Source of the DNA: Mycolicibacterium chitae
Lineage (GTDB): Bacteria; Actinomycetota; Actinomycetes; Mycobacteriales; Mycobacteriaceae
DNA length: 64,000 bases
Assembly (NCBI RefSeq): GCF_900637205.1
Contig: NZ_LR134355.1
Coordinates: 4,898,001 to 4,962,000 of the forward strand
Reading direction: 5' to 3'
Shown: in pieces, positions 7,962-16,270 of the stretch
Layout: each line of letters starts with the position of its first letter
How positions within the stretch are numbered: position 1 is the first letter of the stretch
Program-made: the position numbers and the translations under genes
The notes under the pieces: generated by a model
The model's input: the letters and a program-made list of their open reading frames with translations, nothing else
Told to the model about the DNA's origin: nothing
The model's database searches: none

Positions 7962-9254
7962 TCAGGCCGTCACCAACGGACGGCCGGCGGTCTCCCGCAC
8001 GGTCAGGACCGTCACCAAGGAGATCACCGCGGCCACCACGATGTAGTACGCCGGGGCGATCGCATTCTCGGTGGACGCCGTCAACCAGGTGACGATGTAG
8101 GGCGTGGTGCCGCCGAACACCGCGACACACAGGTTGTAGCCCACTCCGAAACCGCTGTAGCGGACCCGGGTCGCGAACATCTCCACTCCCGCCGACACCG
8201 CCACCGAGATGTAGACGCACTCGATGACCGCCAACCCGATGTGCGCGGCGATGGCCGCGGCCAGCGAACCCGAATTCAGCAGCAGGAACAGCGGATAGGC
8301 GAACACCGCGAAGCCCACCGAGCCCGCGATCAGCATGGGCCGCCGGCCGATCCGGTCCGACAGCGCGGCCAGCGGCAGGATCAGCACGATGGCCACCAGG
8401 CAGGCCGCGGTGATCGAGACGAAGGCGCCGGTCTCGGAGAACTCCAGCGTCCGGATGAAGTAGGTGGGTAGGTAGGCGAACACCACGTAGTAGCCCACGT
8501 TGAAGATCACGAACATCCCGATGACCTGCAGGATCTGCCGCCACGACGTCCGAATCGATTCGCGCAGCGGGGAACTCGCGATCTCGTCGTTCGCGCTGAG
8601 CTCCTTGAACTCCGGGGTGTCGTCCAGCTTCAGCCGGATGTAGAGGCCCACCAGCCCCAGCGGGCCCGCAATCAGGAACGGGATCCGCCAGCCGTAGGTG
8701 CTCATGGCCTCCGCGGACAGCCCCGCCTCCAGCAGCGTGACGGTGATGGAGCCGAGCAGAAAGCCCAGTACGCCCGACCACACCATGAAGGTGATGGTGC
8801 GGCCGCGGGTGCGATCCTCGGCGAACTCGGCCAGATACACCGCGCCGCCGCCGTATTCGCCGCCGGCGGAGAAGCCCTGCAGGCAGCGCATCAGCAGCAA
8901 CAGCAGCGGCGCGGCGATCCCGATCGCCTCGTAGGTCGGCAGCAGGCCGATGGCCAGGGTGGCCGCCGACATCAGCAGGATCACCAGCGCCAGCACGCGG
9001 TGCCGGCCGATCCGGTCGCCGAGTGGGCCGAAGACGAATCCGCCCAGCGGCCGCAGCAGGAACGCCGCGGCGAAGATCGCGAAGGTGTTCAGCAGCGCCG
9101 CGGTGTCGTTGCCCTCCGGAAAGAAGTTCGCCGCGATGAACGTCGCCAGGAAGCCGTAGATGGCGAAGTCGAACCATTCGACGGCGTTCCCGATCGACGC
9201 CCCGGTGATCACCTTGCGCAGCGTGACCGTGTCCGCATCGCCGACCTGCGTCAT
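7962..9254 (-). CDS. MFS transporter, metabolite:H+ symporter (MHS) type
   Basis: 430-residue inner-membrane transporter with about 12 hydrophobic segments. Early MHS-type signatures are ASIGNAVEWFDFAIYGFLA, RPLGGFVFGPLGDRIGRH and RCLQGFSAGGEYGGG, as in ProP/citrate/shikimate-like symporters. The second-half repeat is LAALSDRIGRRP. ATG 9254 is preceded by GAGAGGGTGG; a GTG three codons earlier is also possible. It lies 41 bp after the substrate-binding lipoprotein gene in the same direction and could be the last gene of the sulfur-related operon, importing or exporting an organic acid. Substrate unknown. Confidence 0.88.
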   Translation of the reverse strand: MTQVGDADTVTLRKVITGASIGNAVEWFDFAIYGFLATFIAANFFPEGNDTAALLNTFAIFAAAFLLRPLGGFVFGPLGDRIGRHRVLALVILLMSAATLAIGLLPTYEAIGIAAPLLLLLMRCLQGFSAGGEYGGGAVYLAEFAEDRTRGRTITFMVWSGVLGFLLGSITVTLLEAGLSAEAMSTYGWRIPFLIAGPLGLVGLYIRLKLDDTPEFKELSANDEIASSPLRESIRTSWRQILQVIGMFVIFNVGYYVVFAYLPTYFIRTLEFSETGAFVSITAACLVAIVLILPLAALSDRIGRRPMLIAGSVGFAVFAYPLFLLLNSGSLAAAIAAHIGLAVIECVYISVAVSAGVEMFATRVRYSGFGVGYNLCVAVFGGTTPYIVTWLTASTENAIAPAYYIVVAAVISLVTVLTVRETAGRPLVTA

Positions 9255-9295
9255 GAAAACCACCCTCTCGCTGTCCGAGAAGGCAGTTTACAAAC

Positions 9296-10276
9296 TCAGG
9301 CGGGCGCCGGCTGCCCCAGGAACTGCCCGTCGAGGAACTGGCCGTAATCCGGCAGGACCGCGCCGGCGTCGATGTTGCCGACCTGCTTGGCCCAGGTGCC
9401 CTTGGCGTTGAGTTCCTCGGCCAGCGACGGCTCGAGTTCCAGGCTGAAGTCGTACTCCGCCAGCACACCGCTGACCAGCGCCGGGTCCAGCTGCGTGGCG
9501 TCGGCGACGGCGGCCACGCTGCCTTCGGTCCCATTGGCCAGGTCGGCGCCGGCGGCGTCGAGGGCGGCGAAGAACGCGGTCAGGTCCTCGGCCTTGTCCG
9601 TCGCGGTGGCCTCGGTGGTGAGGTACAGGCAGTGGTCCACGAAGCTGCCCCCGCTGTCCTCGAGCACCGCCGCGTTGTCCCCGAGCGCGGCGATGACCTG
9701 CGCCTGATAGGGCTGGAAGATGGATACCGCGTCGACGTTGCCCTGGGTGGCGGCCGTGACGATGGCCGACGGCGCCACCTGGACCTGCTCGGCGCGCACC
9801 CCCGCCTGCGCCAGGACGCTGTCGGCGAAGAACGCTCCGCTGGTGCCCTGCGGCGCGCCGACCCGCTTGCCCTCCAGGTCGGCCAGGCTGGCCACCCCGG
9901 AATCCTTGCGCGCGACGATGCGCCCGCCGCTCCAGCGCGCCCCGTCGGCGACGACCCGCAGTTCCGGGGACTTGAGCACCGCCGCGGAGGTGGGTACCGC
10001 CGCGGCCGTGGTCACGTCCACCTGCCGGGCGGTGAGCGCCTGCAGCGCCTCGACTCCCGTGGAGAAGTTGACCACCTCGACGTCCAGCCCGCGGTCGGCG
10101 AAGTAGCCGGCCTGCTCGGCGACGGGGATGTGCGACCACGACGGGTCCACCACGAAGCCGACGACGAGTTTGCCGTCCGCGTCGTCGGATTGGGCGGTGC
10201 ACGCCGTGGTGCCGGCCAGGGCGGCCGCCGCGGCCACCGCGAGTGCGATGACGGACTTGCGGGTGAGGATGGACAT
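9296..10276 (-). CDS. ABC transporter substrate-binding lipoprotein (SsuA/TauA-like)
   Basis: 326-residue exported binding protein. The signal peptide MSILTRKSVIALAVAAAAALAG leads to a lipobox LAGTTAC, giving a lipid-anchored Cys26. The mature part resembles the NMT1/SsuA family that binds sulfonates, taurine, nitrate or thiamine precursors (QAGYFADRGLDVEVVNFSTG, TARQVDVTTAAAVP, IFQPYQAQV). The gene follows the ATPase and permease genes by 11 bp, completing an ABC importer. The arylsulfotransferase-like gene at the operon head suggests an organosulfur ligand, but this is inference. Confidence 0.9.
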   Translation of the reverse strand: MSILTRKSVIALAVAAAAALAGTTACTAQSDDADGKLVVGFVVDPSWSHIPVAEQAGYFADRGLDVEVVNFSTGVEALQALTARQVDVTTAAAVPTSAAVLKSPELRVVADGARWSGGRIVARKDSGVASLADLEGKRVGAPQGTSGAFFADSVLAQAGVRAEQVQVAPSAIVTAATQGNVDAVSIFQPYQAQVIAALGDNAAVLEDSGGSFVDHCLYLTTEATATDKAEDLTAFFAALDAAGADLANGTEGSVAAVADATQLDPALVSGVLAEYDFSLELEPSLAEELNAKGTWAKQVGNIDAGAVLPDYGQFLDGQFLGQPAPA

Positions 10277-10287
10277 CGATTGTGCTC

Positions 10288-11067
10288 CTAGCTGATCGGT
10301 AACGGGTGGATGTTGGGTTCGGCGTCGGAGCCGAGTTCGTTGTGCAGCCGGCGCCGCAGGTCGCTGTAGCCGTCCAGGTCGGCCAGCCGGTCCGCGGGGC
10401 GGGGTCGGGGCAGCGGGTTGTCCAGGGCGCTGCGGACTTCACCGTCGCCGAGCACCACGATGCGATCCGAGAGCCGGATGGCCTCGTCGACGTCGTGGGT
10501 CACGAACACGACGGTGCGCCGCAGGTTCGACCACAGGTCGACCACCAGATCCTGCATCCGCAGCCGGGTCTGGGCGTCCAGCGCGGCGAACGGTTCGTCC
10601 ATCAGCATCACCTCGGGCTCGCCGGCGAGCAGCCGGGCCAGGCCGATGCGTTGGCGCATGCCGCCGGACAGCTGGTTGGGTTGCTGGCCGGCGACCTTCT
10701 CGGACAGCCCGACGGCGGCCAGCAGCTCGCGCACCCGGCCGCGGCGTTCCCGCGCGGGCACCGAGCGGGCGCGCAGCGCGAACAGCAGGTTGGCCTCCAC
10801 GCTCATCCACGGGAAGAGGATGTCGCGTTGAAAGGCCATGCCGCGCCGCGGATCCGGCTTGTCGACCACCGCGCCGTCGTCGGTGACCCGGCCCTCGCTG
10901 GCCGACAGCAGCCCGGCCAGGCAGTACAGCAGCGTGGTCTTGCCGCAGCCCGACGGCCCCACCAGCACGGTGAAGGAGCCGTCCGGGAACTCCAGGTCGA
11001 TCCCCCTCAGCGACGGGGCGGCCGCGCCGGGATGGCGGACCACCAAACCGTCTGTGCGCAGGGTCAT
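10288..11067 (-). CDS. ABC transporter ATP-binding protein (SsuB/TauB-like)
   Basis: 259-residue ATPase. Walker A is GPSGCGKTTLLY near residue 38, the ABC signature LSGGMRQRIGLAR near 133, and Walker B VMLMDEPFAALD near 153, followed by the switch histidine in VTHDVDEAI. Its sequence class is the nitrate/sulfonate/taurine importer group. ATG 11067 lies one base after the permease stop, so the two are almost certainly co-translated. It would energise uptake by the adjacent permease and lipoprotein. Confidence 0.95.
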   Translation of the reverse strand: MTLRTDGLVVRHPGAAAPSLRGIDLEFPDGSFTVLVGPSGCGKTTLLYCLAGLLSASEGRVTDDGAVVDKPDPRRGMAFQRDILFPWMSVEANLLFALRARSVPARERRGRVRELLAAVGLSEKVAGQQPNQLSGGMRQRIGLARLLAGEPEVMLMDEPFAALDAQTRLRMQDLVVDLWSNLRRTVVFVTHDVDEAIRLSDRIVVLGDGEVRSALDNPLPRPRPADRLADLDGYSDLRRRLHNELGSDAEPNIHPLPIS

Positions 11068-11068
11068 C

Positions 11069-11863
11069 TCATCGCTCCTGAGCCGCCCACCGGGTCACCG
11101 GCGCGGTGAGGCGGGCGAGTAGTTGGTCGACGACGGCTCCCAGCAGGCCCAGCACGACGAGGCAGAAGATCAGCCGGTCGGCCTGGGAGAACAGCTGCGA
11201 TTGGTAGATCCGGTAGCCGAGGCCGTGGGTGGTCCCGGTCATCTCGGCGACCACGATGAGCACGAACGCCATCGCCGCGCCGACCCGGAGTCCGGCGACG
11301 ACATCCGGTGCGGCCTCCGGGATCACGATCCGGGTCAGCGTGTGCCACCGCGACGCGCCGAGGCAGCGGGCGGCCTGCAGGAAGTCCGCGGGGGTGGTCG
11401 ACAGCCCGGCGTGGCTGTTGATCCAGACCGGGACGAACACGCCCAGGGCGACGACGCTGATCTTGCTCTCCTCGCCGAGTCCGAACCACAGGATGGCCAG
11501 CGGTACCAGGCCGATGGTGGGGATCGGCGCGAACAGGCGAAGGACCGGTTGCACGATCGCGCGCCCGGCGGCGGTGGTCGCGGTGAGCACGGCGATTCCG
11601 AATCCGGCGGCCGCGCCGATGCCGAAACCCGCCACCGCGCGCGACATGCTGGCGGAGATGTCGGGGATCAGGTCGCCGCCCACGAGCAGTTGCCACCCGG
11701 CGGCGCCGATGTCGGCGACGGTGGGAAACAGTGCGCGCGGGAAGATTCCGGTGGCCGCGACCGCCGACCAGACCAGCCCGACGATCAGTACGCCGACGGC
11801 CAGCCCGGCACCGCGCCCCACTCTGGTGCCGGTCACGGTCACCGGCTTGGTCAGGACGCTCAC
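11069..11863 (-). CDS. ABC transporter permease (SsuC/TauC-like)
   Basis: 264-residue integral membrane permease with about six hydrophobic segments. The EAA loop interacting with the ATPase is recognisable as FLQAARCLGASRWHTLTRIV followed by IPEAAPDVVAGLRVG. GTG 11863 overlaps the stop of the upstream arylsulfotransferase-like gene in a GTGA coupling, which fixes the start and ties the transporter to that enzyme. A much longer in-frame reading frame upstream is only a shadow of that gene. Confidence 0.93.
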   Translation of the reverse strand: MSVLTKPVTVTGTRVGRGAGLAVGVLIVGLVWSAVAATGIFPRALFPTVADIGAAGWQLLVGGDLIPDISASMSRAVAGFGIGAAAGFGIAVLTATTAAGRAIVQPVLRLFAPIPTIGLVPLAILWFGLGEESKISVVALGVFVPVWINSHAGLSTTPADFLQAARCLGASRWHTLTRIVIPEAAPDVVAGLRVGAAMAFVLIVVAEMTGTTHGLGYRIYQSQLFSQADRLIFCLVVLGLLGAVVDQLLARLTAPVTRWAAQER

Positions 11864-13173
11864 CTTTGCCGCCGGTCGATCGCGTCCCGGGCGGCGACCA
11901 CACCGGCGGGCACCCAGTCGGTGGGCACGGACTGCGAGCGGTACACCAGCCGGGTGCGGCTGAGCCGGTCCACGCCGGGCACGCGCAACGTCTTCACCTC
12001 GGGCTCGCCGGCCACGCCCTTGCCCTCGTACGGGCTGAAGTACTCCCAGACGATCTGCCCGTCCGGGGTCACTTGGAAGAGCCGGCCCTGCATGCCCTCG
12101 GTGATCAGGGTGTTGCCGTTGGGCAGGCGCTGCGCGTTGCTGACGAATGAGCTGAAGAAGCTCCACGACGGCAGGCCGGAATCCTCGGCGGTGTACTGCC
12201 ACACGATGTTCTCGGTGGCCGGGTCGATCTCCAGGATCCGGGACCCGGCGTAGATGCCCAGTGGGGCAGGCGGATAGCCGGCGCCGCCCTGGTTGTCGAA
12301 GACCAGCAGGTTGCCCGCCCCGGGCAGGCCGTCGGCGATGAAGTGCGGGTTGTGCTGCCCGGAGAACTGATCCAGCGGGCGCGGCAGCGTGTGGGTGTTG
12401 ATGCGCTGGTGCTCGGCGCCCGGCGTGGCCGGCAGGTCGGGCCCCAGCCGCCACACGATGGCCTCGGTGCGCCGGTCGATCACGGCGATGATGTTCGCCT
12501 TGCGGGCGCTGATCACGATGTTGTCCGGCTGGAACACCGTGTCGGGGTCCGCCCGGTGCCAGCGATTCGGTCCGATGGTCTTGGCGCTGTTGAGTTCCAG
12601 GTAGCCCCAGGGGTTCTCGGGGTCCCGCTGGGAGGCCTGGCGCAGCAGTTCGAAACCCTCGGCGGAGAAGCCGAACTCCGCCAGGTGGTCACCCGCGCGC
12701 CATTCCCAGACGATCTCCCCGGCCGGGGTGACCTCATAGAGGCCCTGATCGCCGATCACCGCGTCGCCGAGGTCGGCCACCTGCCGCGGAATGGTCACCA
12801 GCAGAAGATGATTGCCGTTGGGCAGCAGCTCCCAGTCGTGGTTCTGCCGCGCCGCGCCGCCCGGGGCCTCGGCGCCCCATTCCCACAGTGTCTCCCCGGT
12901 CCAGGACAACCGGCCCACGCTGCGGTTGGCGTAGATGCCGCCCGGTGACTCCGGCAGCAGCGACAACTGCACGCCGAGGTCGCCGATCCGCCCGTCGTTG
13001 AGGGCCGGATCGAGCAGCCGGGCCGGGACGCCGGCGTGCGGCCACTCGTTGTGGACCGCGCCGGTCAGGTCGATCAGTCGGGTGACGCCGTCGGCACCGG
13101 TGAACAGGACGAAGCCGTCCGCCGTGCGAGCGGGGTCGTGATAGGTGACGCCGTTGAGTTGTACCAAAGCCAT
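11860..13173 (-). CDS. arylsulfotransferase (ASST)-like beta-propeller protein
   Basis: 437-residue protein resembling the arylsulfotransferase family, a six-bladed propeller that moves sulfate between phenols. Repeated blade-like segments are visible: ETLWEWGAEAP, GEIVWEWRAGDH, EAIVWRLGPDL, ENIVWQYTAED and GQIVWEYFSPY, each followed or preceded by LPNGNxLL/ITEG-type turns. Histidines in NHDWELLPNGNH and GQHNPHFI are candidates for the catalytic site. No signal peptide is obvious, so it may act in the cytoplasm. ATG 13173 follows GGGAG by ten bases. It heads the ABC/MHS operon and is divergent from a LacI gene. It could also be a non-enzymatic propeller. Confidence 0.78.
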   Translation of the reverse strand: MALVQLNGVTYHDPARTADGFVLFTGADGVTRLIDLTGAVHNEWPHAGVPARLLDPALNDGRIGDLGVQLSLLPESPGGIYANRSVGRLSWTGETLWEWGAEAPGGAARQNHDWELLPNGNHLLLVTIPRQVADLGDAVIGDQGLYEVTPAGEIVWEWRAGDHLAEFGFSAEGFELLRQASQRDPENPWGYLELNSAKTIGPNRWHRADPDTVFQPDNIVISARKANIIAVIDRRTEAIVWRLGPDLPATPGAEHQRINTHTLPRPLDQFSGQHNPHFIADGLPGAGNLLVFDNQGGAGYPPAPLGIYAGSRILEIDPATENIVWQYTAEDSGLPSWSFFSSFVSNAQRLPNGNTLITEGMQGRLFQVTPDGQIVWEYFSPYEGKGVAGEPEVKTLRVPGVDRLSRTRLVYRSQSVPTDWVPAGVVAARDAIDRRQR

Positions 13174-13228
13174 GCCGAGCAATCTCCCGCAGCCGCGGCG
13201 CCCGGAACACCCTTGCGATCGGGCTGAT

Positions 13229-13240
13229 CTAAACGATTAG
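13229..13240. promoter_or_regulatory. LacI-type operator
   Basis: CTAAACGATTAG fits the LacI-family pattern AAnCGnTT with flanking inverted CTAA/TTAG arms and the usual central CG. It lies midway between the divergent arylsulfotransferase-like gene (start 13173) and the lacI-type gene (start 13297), so it probably controls the transporter operon and the regulator. Confidence 0.65.
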
Positions 13241-13296
13241 CGCGGCCGCGGTGCGCCCATACGCTCGCGTCTCGACCGACAGACAGGGAGGGGGCG

Positions 13297-14325
13297 GTGG
13301 TGAAGCGGACGACGATCGTCGACGTGGCCCGGCAGGCCGGAACGTCGACGGCGGTGGTCAGCTACGTGTTGAACCCGGGCACCAAACCGGTCTCCGATGC
13401 GCTGCGTGGGCGCGTCCTGCGGGCCATCGCCGAACTCGACTACCGACCGCACCGGCACGCCCGTGCGCTGCGCCGCCGCGCCGAATGGGCCCAGGTCGGG
13501 CTGTTGATCCCCGACCTGACGCTGCCGTTCTACGGGACGTTGGCGGCCTCGATCGAGTCCGAGGCCCGCGGCCGCCGCCAACTCGTGCTGACCGGCAACA
13601 CCGGTTTCGACGTCGCGGTCGAGCGGGAGTTGGCGCGTTCGTTCGTCGACGCGGGGGTCGACAGCCTGCTGGTGGCCGGGGTGTCCGACGGGCAGACCGT
13701 CGCCCAGATCTGCCGGGACGCGCGCACGCCGCTGATCTGGGTCCACCACAACCGCAACACTTCCGGGCCGCAGGTCATCTGTTCGGACCATGTCCGCGCC
13801 GGGGAGTTGGCCGCCCGGCACCTGGCCGAGACCCACGGTTGCGCGTCGATCGCCTTCGTCGGCGGCTTCTCCGACGAGCACGTGCAGCACGGGGATCGCG
13901 ACACGGTGCGGGAACGCTTCGAGGGGTACCGCGCCGTGGTGGGCGCCGAGGTCCGGCACGTCACCACCGACCTGACCCTGGACGCCGCCTATCGCGCCGT
14001 GCGCGCCGAACTTCGCGAGCGTGGGGCGCCGGACGGCATGGTGGTCGGCACCTTCTTCCAGACCGCGCCGGTGCTGCGGGCGCTGGCCGACGCCGGTCTG
14101 CGCGTGCCCGACGATGTGCAGGTGGTCGGGTTCGACGCGGATGCCCGCAACAAGTACGGACTGATCACGCTGACCGCGGTGCAGCAGGACGTCGGTGAGA
14201 TCGCGCGTCGCTCAATCGCTCTGGGGCACGAGACACCGGCGTCCGGTGCGGCCCCGGCGCGCGTCCCGGTGCGGCTGGCGCCGGCCGAGAGCTGCGGCTG
14301 CGCGGCTCAGGCGGGCGCCCGGTAG
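13297..14325 (+). CDS. LacI-family regulator
   Basis: 342-residue repressor-type regulator. The N-terminal helix-turn-helix is TTIVDVARQAGTSTAVVSYVLN with the hinge ALRRRAEWAQVGLLIPDL, and a periplasmic-binding-protein-like ligand domain fills residues 65-330. Start is GTG 13297 or 13300. It is divergent from the arylsulfotransferase/ABC operon and is its probable regulator through the CTAAACGATTAG operator. LacI control is unusual for sulfonate importers, which suggests a specific inducer rather than general sulfur starvation. Its 3' end overlaps the convergent DapB-like gene by 19 bp. Confidence 0.92.
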   Translation: MVKRTTIVDVARQAGTSTAVVSYVLNPGTKPVSDALRGRVLRAIAELDYRPHRHARALRRRAEWAQVGLLIPDLTLPFYGTLAASIESEARGRRQLVLTGNTGFDVAVERELARSFVDAGVDSLLVAGVSDGQTVAQICRDARTPLIWVHHNRNTSGPQVICSDHVRAGELAARHLAETHGCASIAFVGGFSDEHVQHGDRDTVRERFEGYRAVVGAEVRHVTTDLTLDAAYRAVRAELRERGAPDGMVVGTFFQTAPVLRALADAGLRVPDDVQVVGFDADARNKYGLITLTAVQQDVGEIARRSIALGHETPASGAAPARVPVRLAPAESCGCAAQAGAR

Positions 14326-15386
14326 ACCCCCTTGCCGGTGCCCAGCGGCAGGTCCAGCGTGGTGTGCAGGCCCGGTACGGCCGCGATGACGTCGGGGATG
14401 GCGTTGACGATCCGACCGGCGGCGGCCAGGATCGCGGCGTAGTTGTGGTCGCCGCGACTGCTGCTCGGGCAGATGTCGACGGCGTACGACGGCTCGCCGG
14501 TGATCTCCACCCGGTAGGAGCCGCCCGGCTGGGCGGGTTGGGCCCAATCGGGCCGCAGGTCTTCCCGCAGCCGGGTGATGTGCTCGACGACGATCGCGGG
14601 GTGGCCGCCGACCAGCCCCCGGATCTCGAAGCGCAGTGCGGCCACGGTGCCCTTCTTGATGCGGCCCACCGCCACGTCGAGGTCCTCGGGGGCGGGTTCC
14701 TGTTCGACGGCGTCGGTGATCTCGTCCACCTCGATACCGAGGCCCGCCGCGAGTTGGCGGATCGCGGTGCCCCACGCCAGCGACAGCACGCCGGGCTGGA
14801 ACAGCAGTGGCAGCTCACCGATCTCGTTGCCGAACCCCATGACGTCGAACATCACCTCCTTGCCGTCGTAGGAGGCGTAGTCGGCGATCTCCATGGTGCG
14901 GATCTGCTCGATGCGCTGACAGGTGCTCGCGAACGCGAACGGGATCAGGTCGGTGACGAACCCCGGGTCCACGCCGGTGATGAAGATGCTGGAGTTCCCC
15001 TGGCGCGCAGCCTCTTCCAGCCGTCCGATGGCCTTGTCCGGCACGAAGTCCCACGGGTACTGCCACGTGACGGGCGCTGAGCCCACGACGTCGATCCCCG
15101 CGGCCAGCGCCGCCATCACGTCGGCGGTCGCCTCCACGGGCCGAGTGTCGCCCATCGCGCAATACACCAGGCAGTCCGGCTTGGTGGCCAGCGCGGCGTC
15201 GAGGCCCAGCGTCGCCGCCACCCCGGTCTGCACGTCCAGGCCCGCGAGTTCGCCGGCGTCCTTGCCCACCTTGTCCGCGCTGGAGACCCCCACGGCGGTG
15301 AGCTCGAAGCGCGGATCCTCGATCAGTTGGATCAGCGCCAGCCGGCCGCAGTTTCCGGTGCCGAACAGCGCGACGCGGATGGTCAT
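14307..15386 (-). CDS. DapB-like NAD(P)H-dependent dehydrogenase
   Basis: 359-residue protein with an N-terminal Rossmann fold of the dihydrodipicolinate-reductase type (VALFGTGNCGRLALIQLIED, residues 5-24) and a C-terminal domain resembling the mycobacterial group of NAD(P)H-dependent amine-dehydrogenase-like proteins. It lacks a recognisable DapB active-site motif, so it is unlikely to be the lysine-pathway enzyme. It is divergent from an SDR with a KstR box between them, 57 bp before its start, so it may belong to the sterol regulon. Substrate unknown. Its 3' end overlaps the lacI-type gene tail to tail. Confidence 0.72.
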   Translation of the reverse strand: MTIRVALFGTGNCGRLALIQLIEDPRFELTAVGVSSADKVGKDAGELAGLDVQTGVAATLGLDAALATKPDCLVYCAMGDTRPVEATADVMAALAAGIDVVGSAPVTWQYPWDFVPDKAIGRLEEAARQGNSSIFITGVDPGFVTDLIPFAFASTCQRIEQIRTMEIADYASYDGKEVMFDVMGFGNEIGELPLLFQPGVLSLAWGTAIRQLAAGLGIEVDEITDAVEQEPAPEDLDVAVGRIKKGTVAALRFEIRGLVGGHPAIVVEHITRLREDLRPDWAQPAQPGGSYRVEITGEPSYAVDICPSSSRGDHNYAAILAAAGRIVNAIPDVIAAVPGLHTTLDLPLGTGKGVYRAPA

Positions 15387-15442
15387 TCGATCTCCTCACG
15401 AGTGGCGGTCTTCGGGGAAGTATGCGCGATCTCGAGGAAAAT

Positions 15443-15456
15443 TGGAACAGGTTCTA
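15443..15456. promoter_or_regulatory. KstR-type operator between divergent genes
   Basis: TGGAACAGGTTCTA is a full match to TNNAACNNGTTNNA. It lies 57 bp from the DapB-like start (15386) and 34 bp from the SDR start (15491), just upstream of a probable -10 TAACCT (15477-15482) for the SDR. It could control both genes. Confidence 0.8.
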
Positions 15457-15490
15457 ATTTCGGTCGCGGCGTGCGGTAACCTGACGCCCC

Positions 15491-16237
15491 ATGGGACGCG
15501 TGACCGGAAAAGTCGTACTGATCAGCGGCGGAGCGCAGGGCATGGGCGCGGCGCACGCGCGGATGCTCGTCGCCGAGGGCGCCAAGGTGGTCATCGGCGA
15601 CATCTTGGACGAAGCCGGTTCAGCGCTGGCCGACGAACTCGGGGACGCCGCGCGCTACGTGCACCTCGACGTCACCCAGGCCGATCAGTGGGACGCCGCG
15701 GTCGCGACGGCGGTCGGCGCGTTCGGCGGTCTGACGGCGCTGGTGAACAACGCTGGCATCGTCGCGCTGGGCAAGATCGGCAAGTTCGACATGACCGAGT
15801 GGCAGAAGGTCATCGACGTCAACCTCACCGGCACCTTCCTGGGCATGCAGGCCGTCGTCGGTCAGATGAAGGCCGCCGGCACCGGGTCGATCATCAACAT
15901 CTCCTCCATCGAGGGTCTGCGCGGCGCCCCCATGGTGCACCCGTACGTCGCGTCCAAGTGGGCCGTGCGCGGGCTGGCCAAGTCCGCGGCACTCGAGTTG
16001 GGCCGGCACAACATTCGGGTGAACTCGGTACATCCGGGCTTCATCCGCACCCCCATGACCGAGCACTTCCCCGAGGACATGGTGACCGCCCCACTGGGCC
16101 GGTCCGGCCGCTCCGAGGAGGTGTCGACGTTCGTGGTGTTCCTCGTCAGCGACGAGTCGTCGTTCGCCACCGGCGCCGAGTTCGTCGTCGACGGCGGCCT
16201 GGTGACCGACGTCAACCACAAGGACAACGTTTTCTAG
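15491..16237 (+). CDS. SDR, 3-alpha(20-beta)-hydroxysteroid dehydrogenase-like (FabG3-like)
   Basis: 248-residue classical SDR with SGGAQGMG cofactor motif (12-19), NNAG (VNNAGI), ISSIEG with catalytic Ser, and YVASK. From memory it closely resembles mycobacterial FabG3 (Rv2002), a 3-alpha(20-beta)-hydroxysteroid dehydrogenase, through features such as GDILDEAGSALADEL, ARYVHLDVTQ and VNSVHPGFIRTPMT. A KstR box upstream supports a steroid substrate. The probable -10 TAACCT is 8 bases before ATG 15491 and no ribosome-binding site is visible, so translation is probably leaderless. The IS110 insertion lies just beyond its stop codon. Confidence 0.85.
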   Translation: MGRVTGKVVLISGGAQGMGAAHARMLVAEGAKVVIGDILDEAGSALADELGDAARYVHLDVTQADQWDAAVATAVGAFGGLTALVNNAGIVALGKIGKFDMTEWQKVIDVNLTGTFLGMQAVVGQMKAAGTGSIINISSIEGLRGAPMVHPYVASKWAVRGLAKSAALELGRHNIRVNSVHPGFIRTPMTEHFPEDMVTAPLGRSGRSEEVSTFVVFLVSDESSFATGAEFVVDGGLVTDVNHKDNVF

Positions 16238-16270
16238 CCCCTCTTTTCCAGCGCGAGCATTGCTCCTATG

